Below, one piece after another: positions 1 to 4,981 of a DNA stretch of 5,129 nt. The stretch is from NCBI GenBank assembly GCA_029946045.1, contig JAQSDS010000149.1, forward strand, positions 1 through 5,129. The letters are read 5' to 3'. This DNA comes from Rhodoferax sp. (GTDB lineage: Bacteria; Pseudomonadota; Gammaproteobacteria; Burkholderiales; Burkholderiaceae_C). The notes under the pieces were generated by a model. That model saw nothing but the letters and a program-made list of their open reading frames with translations, ran no database searches and was not told the origin of the DNA. How positions within the stretch are numbered: position 1 is the stretch's first letter; every line of letters begins with the position of its first letter. Made by a program: the position numbers and the translations under genes.

Positions 1-591
1 GCCGCGCTGCAGGAAAAATCGGCATGGATCCTGCGCAAACTCCAGGAAAGCCGCGAGCGCCATGCCCAGTTGGCCGAGCACACCATCGACTGGCGCGACG
101 GTGCCAGTTTGCCGTTTTTAGGGCGGTCCGTGGTGCTCAAGCTGGAGCCAGAGCACGCGATGGCTGCTGCCGAGCTGACGTCAGCCTCGCCTGGCGACCT
201 GCCCTCGGTCTTGCGTCTGAGTTTGCCGCACCACGCCACACCGGACCAGATTCGCGATGTGGTGCAGGCCTGGCTGATGCGTCAGGCCCGGCGCGTGTTT
301 CAGGAGCGGTTGGACCACTTCGCTCCGCTGCTGGGTGTGCAGTGGAAAAAAATGGCGCTCAGCAATGCCGGCACCCGTTGGGGTAGTGCCAAATCCGACG
401 GCTCAATCCGCTTGAACTGGCGCTTGGTTCACTTCAGCCTATCGGTTGTGGATTACGTGGTGGCCCACGAGCTGAGCCACTTGCGCGAGATGAACCACAG
501 CCCGCGTTTCTGGGACACCGTACGCACGGTGGTGCCGGATTACGCCACGCTGCGCCAGCAACTCAAAAACGAAGCCGCGCCGCGATATTGA
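1..591 (+). CDS. YgjP-type (DUF45) zinc metallopeptidase, 5' end outside window
   Basis: The frame is open from the first base to the TGA at 589-591, so 196 C-terminal residues are visible and the true start lies upstream. The zinc-protease signature HELSH is encoded at 466-480, and a third ligand histidine follows in an NH pair at 493-498, with FW shortly after. This HExxH...NHxxxFW arrangement is typical of the YgjP/DUF45 family, which is related to SprT and M48 peptidases. A TRWGSAKSDGSIRLNWRL block precedes it, also a family hallmark. No signal peptide or membrane segment is visible in this part, so a cytoplasmic location is likely. Substrates of this family are not known. A TTG at 70 could be read as a start, but coding character continues upstream of it (WILRKLQESRERHAQ, usual before the core domain), so it is rejected as the start. 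The gene is separated from the next one by a repeat-filled gap and is probably not part of the downstream operon. Confidence 0.9.
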   Translation, partial: AALQEKSAWILRKLQESRERHAQLAEHTIDWRDGASLPFLGRSVVLKLEPEHAMAAAELTSASPGDLPSVLRLSLPHHATPDQIRDVVQAWLMRQARRVFQERLDHFAPLLGVQWKKMALSNAGTRWGSAKSDGSIRLNWRLVHFSLSVVDYVVAHELSHLREMNHSPRFWDTVRTVVPDYATLRQQLKNEAAPRY

Positions 592-606
592 CCGCATCAA
601 CTGCCG

Positions 607-782
607 CGCCCTGTGGAAGCAACCCCTTGTGGGAGTGACCCTTTGTGGGGGTGACCCCTTGTGGGAGTGACCCCTTGTGGGAGTGACCCTTTGTGGGAGT
701 GACCCTTTGTGGGGGTGACCCCTTGTGGGGGTGACCCCTTGTGGGGGTGACCCCTTGTGGGAGCGGCGCCTTGTGGGAGCGG
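607..782. repeat. Tandem array of 16-bp repeats, 11 units
   Basis: Eleven head-to-tail units of exactly 16 bases run without a phase break. Ten clear copies start at 623, 639, 655, 671, 687, 703, 719, 735, 751 and 767, and a degenerate copy (12 of 16 bases matching unit 767) lies at 607-622. The main form is CCCCTTGTGGGAGTGA. Two positions vary between inner units: the fourth base is C or T and the twelfth is A or G. The last two units end in GAGCGG rather than GAGTGA, and the last begins CGCC, so the array grades into the REP-like hairpin that follows. The period is not a multiple of three and the array lies between two good genes, so it is noncoding. Variants with GGGGTGACCCC can form a small 4-bp hairpin. 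Function is unknown. Slippage or recombination makes copy number likely to vary between strains. Confidence 0.93.
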
Positions 783-797
783 CGCCCTCGCCGCGAA
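767..797. repeat. REP-like palindromic element at the array end
   Basis: The last array unit reads TTGTGGGAGCGGCG and continues into CCCTCGCCGCGAA. This forms a 6-bp GC stem, GCGGCG at 779-784 with CGCCGC at 789-794, closed by a four-base CCCT loop. A GTGGGAG head followed by a GC-rich palindrome ending in CGCGAA is the usual look of REP (repetitive extragenic palindromic) elements common in Pseudomonas and related proteobacteria, which are generally mobilised by RAYT transposases. No RAYT gene is in the window. There is no T-tract after the stem, so it is not a classical intrinsic terminator, although it could slow or end transcription of the upstream gene. Assignment to the REP class rests on resemblance only. 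Confidence 0.65.
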
Positions 798-834
798 TGC
801 AGGTTCATGGAAAAATGAGCTTGAATTTACGACA

Positions 835-862
835 TAATTGACGTTTACGTAAACGTCAATTA
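835..862. promoter_or_regulatory. Perfect 28-bp palindrome, probable LiuR operator
   Basis: TAATTGACGTTTAC at 835-848 is followed directly by its exact reverse complement at 849-862, so there is no spacer and no mismatch. It lies 16 bases before the start codon of the MerR-type regulator gene, the usual position of an autoregulatory operator. MerR proteins bind such dyads as dimers, and LiuR sites in proteobacteria are described as palindromes with an ACGT-rich core. A CATAAT at 833-838 resembles a -10 box and would place the transcription start inside the dyad, as expected for repression, but I see no convincing -35 box. Alternatively TTGACG at 838-843 could be a -35 element, with only a poor -10 near 861-866. 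The palindrome itself is certain; the binding protein is inferred. Confidence 0.85.
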
Positions 863-878
863 ATTCCAATTCACCTAC

Positions 879-1283
879 ATGGCACACACCTACAGCATCA
901 GCGACCTGGCCAAAGAATTTGATTTGACCACCCGCGCCATGCGTTTTTATGAAGACATGGGGCTGTTGCGGCCCGAGCGCACCGGCCAGGGTGGCCGTAG
1001 CCGCGTCTACAGCAGCCGCGACCGCACGCGACTCAAACTCACCTTGCGCGCCAAACGCCTGGGCCTGAGCCTGGCGGAGGCCAAGGACATCATTGAGATG
1101 TATGACAGTCCGCGCGACACGGCGGCGCAGTTAGAGAAGTTTTTGCAGGTGCTGGCCGTCCATCAGCAGCAGCTGGAAGCCCAGATGACCGACCTGCAGG
1201 CGAACATGGATGAACTCAAGGTGCACCAGCGTGAAGCCCGGGCCTTGCTGGCAAAAACACAAACCACGAAAGTCAAGGCATGA
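879..1283 (+). CDS. liuR: MerR-family regulator, LiuR type (leucine/branched-chain acyl-CoA catabolism)
   Basis: The 134-residue protein opens with a MerR winged helix-turn-helix (about residues 4-70), with SISDLAKEFDLTTRAMRFYEDMGLL giving the recognition region and GGRSRVYSSRDRTRLKL the wing. It ends in a long amphipathic helix (about 80-128) suited to the antiparallel coiled coil of MerR dimers. It contains no cysteine at all, so it is not a metal- or thiol-sensing MerR. Size, sequence style and the isovaleryl-CoA dehydrogenase gene two places downstream point to LiuR, known to control branched-chain amino acid and acyl-CoA degradation genes in proteobacteria. The perfect palindrome just upstream suggests that it controls its own operon. 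ATG at 879 gives the full HTH, but no clear Shine-Dalgarno sequence precedes it. The stop overlaps the next start as ATGA. The ligand cannot be read from sequence. Confidence 0.88.
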   Translation: MAHTYSISDLAKEFDLTTRAMRFYEDMGLLRPERTGQGGRSRVYSSRDRTRLKLTLRAKRLGLSLAEAKDIIEMYDSPRDTAAQLEKFLQVLAVHQQQLEAQMTDLQANMDELKVHQREARALLAKTQTTKVKA

Positions 1284-1714
1284 GCCATCACGAGACGCCG
1301 CTGCAGCGGGTGCAAGTCAGCTTCGAGCGGCAGGGCCTGATGCGCCATTGGGGCGCACAGATCGAGCATGTTGAAGCAGGGGTCTGCGTTCTGAGCTTGC
1401 CGTATTCGGACAAGGTCACGCAACAGCAGGCGGGCTTTCACGGCGGCGCCATGGGGGCGCTGGCAGACATTGCGGCCGGCTATGCTGGCCTGACCCAGGC
1501 CCCGGCGGGCATGGAGGTGGTGACTGTGGAGTACAAAATCAACTTTCTCGCGTCCTGCCAGGGCGGTCAATTGCGCGCCACCGGGCGCGTCACCAAGGCC
1601 GGCAAACGCGTGATCGTGACCAGCGCCGAGGTGCTGCATGTGGCCGATGATGGCCGCGAGACAGCCTGTGCCGTGTTGCAGCAAACCCTGATGGCCGTGC
1701 CAAAAACCTACTGA
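1280..1714 (+). CDS. PaaI-type hotdog-fold acyl-CoA thioesterase
   Basis: This 144-residue protein fits a single hotdog domain. The motif GFHGG (52-56), followed by an aspartate at 63 in the GALADIAAGYAG helix, matches the PaaI subfamily, where that aspartate acts in hydrolysis of acyl-CoA thioesters. The strand VTVEYKINFLAS (81-92) is the usual second core element. The start ATG overlaps the liuR stop as ATGA (1280-1283) with no well-spaced Shine-Dalgarno of its own, which indicates translational coupling. A cytoplasmic tetramer is expected from the family. In this setting it may release CoA from acyl-CoAs that build up or stall during leucine or aromatic/fatty acid breakdown; the actual substrate is inferred and not readable from sequence. 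The 45-base gap after it contains only the ribosome binding site of the next gene. Confidence 0.87.
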   Translation: MSHHETPLQRVQVSFERQGLMRHWGAQIEHVEAGVCVLSLPYSDKVTQQQAGFHGGAMGALADIAAGYAGLTQAPAGMEVVTVEYKINFLASCQGGQLRATGRVTKAGKRVIVTSAEVLHVADDGRETACAVLQQTLMAVPKTY

Positions 1715-1759
1715 CTTTTTCCCATCGTTCAATCAAACCAGACTCAGGAGACCCACCCC

Positions 1760-2941
1760 ATGAACAACTTACCCGGACTCAATTTTCAACTCGGTGAAGA
1801 CATTGACGCGCTACGTGATGCCGTGCGTGACTTTGCCCAAGCCGAGATCGCGCCGCGTGCAGCGGAGATCGACCGCAGCGACCAGTTCCCGATGGACCTG
1901 TGGGAAAAGATGGGGAGCCTGGGCGTACTCGGCATCACCGTGGGCGAAGAGTACGGCGGCGCCAACATGGGCTACCTGGCGCACATGATCGCCATGGAAG
2001 AGATCAGCCGTGCCAGTGCCAGTGTCGGCCTGAGTTATGGCGCGCACAGCAACCTGTGCGTGAACCAGATCAAGCGCAATGGCACGCCCGAGCAGCGCGC
2101 CAAATACCTGCCCAAACTCATCAGCGGTGAGCATGTGGGCGCACTCGCCATGAGCGAGCCGGGCGCTGGCAGCGACGTGCTGTCGATGAAGCTCAAGGCA
2201 GAAGACAAGGGCGGCTACTACCTGCTCAACGGCAACAAGATGTGGATCACCAACGGCCCCGACGCCGACACGCTGGTGGTCTATGCCAAGAGCGAACCCG
2301 AACTGGGTGCGCGCGGTGTCACCGCCTTCCTGATCGAAAAAGGCATGCCGGGTTTCAGCATCGCGCAAAAGCTCGACAAGCTCGGCATGCGCGGCAGCCA
2401 CACCGGCGAGCTGGTGTTCAACAACGTGGAAGTACCCGAGGCCAACATTCTGGGTGGCCTCAACATGGGTGCCAAGGTGCTGATGAGCGGGCTGGACTAC
2501 GAGCGCGCGGTGCTCACTGGCGGGCCGCTGGGCATCATGCAGTCGGTGATGGACAACGTGATTCCGTACATCCACGACCGCAAGCAGTTTGGCCAGAGCA
2601 TTGGCGAGTTCCAGCTGATCCAGGGCAAGGTGGCCGACATGTACACCGTGCTGCAGGCGGCGCGCAGTTTCGCGTACACCGTGGCCAAAAACCTTGACCT
2701 GCTGGGTGTTGAACACGTGCGCCAGGTGCGTAAGGACTGCGCTTCGGTGATTTTGTGGACCGCCGAAAAAGCCACCTGGATGGCAGGCGAGGGCGTGCAG
2801 ATTTTTGGCGGCAACGGCTATATCAACGAGTACCCGCTGGGCCGGCTGTGGCGCGACGCCAAGTTGTATGAGATTGGCGCCGGTACCTCAGAGATCAGGC
2901 GCATGCTGATTGGACGCGAGCTGTTTTCCGAAACCTGTTGA
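1760..2941 (+). CDS. liuA: Isovaleryl-CoA dehydrogenase
   Basis: This FAD enzyme oxidises isovaleryl-CoA to 3-methylcrotonyl-CoA in leucine degradation and passes electrons to electron transfer flavoprotein. The 393 residues match a full acyl-CoA dehydrogenase. They comprise an N-terminal helical domain, the FAD/substrate motif [11 protein letters not shown] (130-140), a middle beta domain with WITNG (162-166), and the C-terminal domain with FGGNGY (349-354). The subfamily is set by the active-site base. A glutamate lies in the [17 protein letters not shown] helix (E248), where isovaleryl-CoA dehydrogenases carry it, while the position used by medium-chain enzymes is alanine (A374 in [12 protein letters not shown]). 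AGGAG at 1746-1750, nine bases before the ATG, supports the start. It sits downstream of liuR, as in many LiuR-controlled loci. The methylcrotonyl-CoA carboxylase genes are not in the window. The alternative symbol is ivd. Confidence 0.95.
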   Translation: MNNLPGLNFQLGEDIDALRDAVRDFAQAEIAPRAAEIDRSDQFPMDLWEKMGSLGVLGITVGEEYGGANMGYLAHMIAMEEISRASASVGLSYGAHSNLCVNQIKRNGTPEQRAKYLPKLISGEHVGALAMSEPGAGSDVLSMKLKAEDKGGYYLLNGNKMWITNGPDADTLVVYAKSEPELGARGVTAFLIEKGMPGFSIAQKLDKLGMRGSHTGELVFNNVEVPEANILGGLNMGAKVLMSGLDYERAVLTGGPLGIMQSVMDNVIPYIHDRKQFGQSIGEFQLIQGKVADMYTVLQAARSFAYTVAKNLDLLGVEHVRQVRKDCASVILWTAEKATWMAGEGVQIFGGNGYINEYPLGRLWRDAKLYEIGAGTSEIRRMLIGRELFSETC

Positions 2942-2942
2942 T

Positions 2943-2948
2943 GGGAGG
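2943..2948 (+). promoter_or_regulatory. Ribosome binding site that fixes the GTG start of sbtA
   Basis: GGGAGG lies eight bases before the GTG at 2957 and begins one base after the liuA stop (2939-2941). Good spacing and strength support the uncommon GTG start. The ATG at 2941 is in another frame. Confidence 0.8.
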
Positions 2949-2956
2949 CACTGGTT

Positions 2957-3901
2957 GTGAGTCTTGATCCTGTTGTTGGTTTTTTTGTGCTGGGTGTGGT
3001 TGCAGGCTTGGTACGCTCAGACCTCAAGCTATCGGGTGGCTTGTCCGACACGCTCAGTATTTACCTGCTGATTGCGATCGGTTTGAAGGGCGGAATCGAG
3101 CTGTCCAATGCGCAGGTTGGTTCGTTGGTGATGCCCGTTGCGATGGTGGTGCTGGTCAGTATTGGCACACCGCTGTTGGCCTTTCAAGTGCTGCAACGGA
3201 TTGGCAAGTTGCCACGCCCGGACGCGGCATCCATCGCCGCGCACTATGGCTCCGTGTCGGTCGTGACCTTTGCGGTGGGGGCTTCGTACCTGACGCGCCA
3301 GAACATCACGTACGAGGGCTACATGTCCGTATTTCTGGTGTTCCTGGAGTTTCCGGCCCTGATCATGGGCGTGCTGCTGGCCAAGGGCGTGCACCGCGAC
3401 ACCAACTGGCGCATGCTGGCTCACGAGGTGCTCACTGGCAAGGCCATTGTGCTGCTGGTGGGCGCGTTGTTGATTGGCAGCCTGTGGGGTGCCGAGGCTT
3501 TGCAGTCGCTGAGCAAGTTTTATAACGACTTGTTCAAGGGCTTGCTGTCCCTGTTTCTGCTGGGTATGGGCATTGTGACGGCATCGCGTCTGGGCGACTT
3601 GCGCCGGGCTGGGCTGTTTCTGGTGGCCTTTGGCATTGTGATGCCGATCGTCTCGGCCTGCGTTGGCGTGCTGACCGGTGGGTGGCTCGGGCTGTCCCTG
3701 GGCGGCACCACCTTGTTGGCGGTGCTGTACGCCAGCGCCTCGTACATCGCCGCGCCAGCGGCCATGCGCATTGCGATTCCTGAGGCCAACCCTGGCCTGT
3801 CCATGGGTGCAGCGCTTGGCGTGACCTTTCCGTTCAACATTCTGGTGGGGGTGCCGCTGTACCATCAGATGACGATTCTCATGTACCGTGGTGCCATTTG
3901 A
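2957..3901 (+). CDS. sbtA: Sodium-dependent bicarbonate permease, SbtA family
   Basis: SbtA proteins import bicarbonate with sodium across the inner membrane. The 314-residue product is hydrophobic throughout, with about ten membrane segments in two halves. It carries the family's conserved blocks: IGLKGG (41-46), HYGSVSVVTF (96-105), ASASYIAAPAAMR (259-271) and GVTFPFNILVGVPLY (288-302). The GSVS and SASY turns lie at equivalent points of the two halves, where the substrate and sodium sites are expected. Cyanobacterial SbtA is about 370 residues. The missing length appears to fall in the cytoplasmic loop between the halves, here only about 20 residues (about 143-162). GTG at 2957 is preceded by GGGAGG. 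The gene starts 15 bases after liuA and ends 14 bases before the PII-like gene. Bicarbonate as substrate is inferred from the family, and the sbtB and carbonic anhydrase neighbours support it. Confidence 0.9.
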   Translation: MSLDPVVGFFVLGVVAGLVRSDLKLSGGLSDTLSIYLLIAIGLKGGIELSNAQVGSLVMPVAMVVLVSIGTPLLAFQVLQRIGKLPRPDAASIAAHYGSVSVVTFAVGASYLTRQNITYEGYMSVFLVFLEFPALIMGVLLAKGVHRDTNWRMLAHEVLTGKAIVLLVGALLIGSLWGAEALQSLSKFYNDLFKGLLSLFLLGMGIVTASRLGDLRRAGLFLVAFGIVMPIVSACVGVLTGGWLGLSLGGTTLLAVLYASASYIAAPAAMRIAIPEANPGLSMGAALGVTFPFNILVGVPLYHQMTILMYRGAI

Positions 3902-3903
3902 TC

Positions 3904-3907
3904 AGGA
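3904..3907 (+). promoter_or_regulatory. Ribosome binding site deciding the sbtB start
   Basis: AGGA followed by an A-rich spacer lies eight bases before the ATG at 3916. This favours ATG 3916 over the in-frame TTG at 3898, which overlaps the sbtA stop and would add only six polar residues. Confidence 0.7.
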
Positions 3908-3915
3908 AAAAAACG

Positions 3916-4218
3916 ATGAGCCTAAATCCAACAAAGCTGGTGGTACTTGTTTGCGAAGAGGCGATGGAGTCCATCGTCGCGCCTGATTTGATGGCTGCCG
4001 GTGCCAAGGGCTACACGGTGTGTGAAGCGCGTGGGCGCGGTACCCGCGGTGTGCGCGATGCACGCTGGCTGCTGTCGTCCAATGTGCGCATTGAAATCTT
4101 GTGCCAGGAGGATGTGGCGCAGCGCATCGTTGACATGCTCGTGGCCAAGTATTCCGAGAACTTTGGGCTGGTGGTTTACGTGCAGGACGCACAGACGATT
4201 CGAAGCAACAAATTCTGA
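3916..4218 (+). CDS. sbtB: PII-like protein, SbtB type, regulator of the bicarbonate permease
   Basis: The 100-residue protein has the ferredoxin-like PII fold pattern: strand KLVVLV (7-12), helix, GAKGYTV (29-35), a T-loop, strand VRIEILC (57-63), helix, and final strand FGLVVYV (83-89). SbtB proteins form trimers that bind adenine nucleotides, including cAMP in cyanobacteria, and dock on SbtA to control bicarbonate uptake. GAKGYTV and the T-loop GRGTRGVR, with R44 and R47 matching the two nucleotide- or partner-contacting arginines of cyanobacterial SbtB, place it in this group and not among GlnB/GlnK proteins. The GlnB uridylylation tyrosine motif is absent. The C-terminus stops at RSNKF, where cyanobacterial SbtB continues into the redox-active CGPxGC loop, so that loop is missing. 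ATG 3916 is chosen on ribosome binding site spacing. Location directly after sbtA supports a matched pair. Confidence 0.88.
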   Translation: MSLNPTKLVVLVCEEAMESIVAPDLMAAGAKGYTVCEARGRGTRGVRDARWLLSSNVRIEILCQEDVAQRIVDMLVAKYSENFGLVVYVQDAQTIRSNKF

Positions 4219-4296
4219 AAAAAGCGACATGGCCAGAACTTGGGCGGGGCTGAAGATTGTCCAGGCTCGTCGCATCAGCACCTATGATCACCGACT

Positions 4297-4947
4297 ATGC
4301 AAACTCTACTGAAAAACAACCGCGCCTGGGCTGCCCGCATGGAACTGCAGCGCCCAGGGTTCTTTAGCCAGTTGGCCCAACAACAAACGCCCAAATACCT
4401 CTGGATTGGTTGTGCCGACAGCCGCGTGCCTGCCAACGAGATCACCGGGCTTGACCCGGGTGAAATATTTGTGCATCGCAATATCGCCAATGTGGTGGTG
4501 CACTCTGACCTGAACGCGCTGTCGGTGATCCAGTTTGCCGTGGACCATCTCAAGGTCGAGCACATCATGGTGGTCGGTCACTACGGCTGCGGTGGTGTGC
4601 TGGCCGCTTTGCGCGGTACCCGTGTCGGGCTGGCTGACAACTGGCTGCGTCATGTGCACGATGTCAAGTTGCGCCATCGCAGGCGGCTCGACCATCTCAC
4701 CGTGGCCGAGCAGGAAGACACCCTGTGCGAAATGAACGTGATCGAGCAGGTGGGCAACGTGGCCCTGAGCAACGTGCTGCAGGATGCCTGGGCGCGCGGC
4801 CAAAAGGTGGCGGTGCACGGCTGGTGTTATGGCCTCAAGGACGGGCTGGTGAAAGACCTGGCCGTCAGCATGCAGGGGGCGCATGAGGTGGTGAACGTTT
4901 TCCGCGACGCTTTCAGGCGCTATCCGCGTCCGCTGCTGAAAAAATAG
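4297..4947 (+). CDS. can: Beta-class carbonic anhydrase, type II (Can-like)
   Basis: This zinc enzyme interconverts CO2 and bicarbonate in the cytoplasm. In the 216-residue protein the zinc ligands are C39, D41, H95 and C98, in the motifs CADSRVPANE and GHYGCGG. D41 and R43 form the conserved dyad. W36, R61 and Y178 match the three residues (W39, R64, Y181 in Haemophilus influenzae HICA) that hold a noncatalytic inhibitory bicarbonate in type II beta enzymes, so the same allosteric control by bicarbonate and pH is predicted. An in-frame TGA at 4285-4287 makes ATG 4297 the first possible ATG, and it yields the normal N-terminus (LLKNNRAWAARM). No Shine-Dalgarno sequence is evident in the 78 bases after sbtB. 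The genes before it (bicarbonate import) and after it (AceK) suggest a role in supplying bicarbonate to carboxylases. Confidence 0.95.
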   Translation: MQTLLKNNRAWAARMELQRPGFFSQLAQQQTPKYLWIGCADSRVPANEITGLDPGEIFVHRNIANVVVHSDLNALSVIQFAVDHLKVEHIMVVGHYGCGGVLAALRGTRVGLADNWLRHVHDVKLRHRRRLDHLTVAEQEDTLCEMNVIEQVGNVALSNVLQDAWARGQKVAVHGWCYGLKDGLVKDLAVSMQGAHEVVNVFRDAFRRYPRPLLKK

Positions 4948-4981
4948 TCCTGTCGGGACGCGCTACAGGCAAAGGACGTGC

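Noticed and set aside
24..386. Plus-strand frame starting at 24 inside the metallopeptidase gene
   Set aside because: It overlaps the clear HELSH metallopeptidase frame and has the alanine/arginine-rich composition of an out-of-frame read.
623..760. G-quadruplex from the regularly spaced G-runs of the array
   Set aside because: The G-runs are separated by about 11 or more bases and many are only three long, so the loops are too long for a confident call.
607..797. CRISPR array
   Set aside because: The 16-base units are directly adjacent with no unique spacers, and there are no cas genes.
563..887. Two overlapping minus-strand reading frames encoding proteins with a 16-residue repeat rich in G, H, K, P and T
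   Set aside because: They are a by-product of the 16-bp tandem DNA repeat. Because 16 is not a multiple of three, three units give a 16-residue period in any stop-free frame. They have no family resemblance and overlap the upstream gene and the palindrome.
1811..2716. Long minus-strand open frame (301 codons) opposite liuA
   Set aside because: It is a shadow of the GC-rich coding strand: histidine/valine-rich composition, no recognisable domain, and full overlap with a clear acyl-CoA dehydrogenase gene.
3029..3865. Long minus-strand open frame (278 codons) opposite sbtA
   Set aside because: It is rich in Q, H and R with no domain features, a typical antisense shadow of a membrane protein gene.
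3898..3915. TTG at 3898 as the sbtB start
   Set aside because: It overlaps the sbtA stop, lacks a ribosome binding site and adds a lysine-rich stub not expected in the family; ATG 3916 has AGGA at good spacing.
4230..4312. Possible 27-codon leader peptide between sbtB and can, overlapping the can start
   Set aside because: It has no Shine-Dalgarno sequence, no regulatory codon run and no associated attenuator; chance is enough to explain it.
4947..4969. Small hairpins between can and aceK (GTCC/GGAC at 4947-4950 and 4956-4959; CCTGT/ACAGG at 4949-4953 and 4965-4969) as a terminator
   Set aside because: The stems are only 4-5 bp, are mutually exclusive and are not followed by a T-tract, so they are not a convincing terminator.
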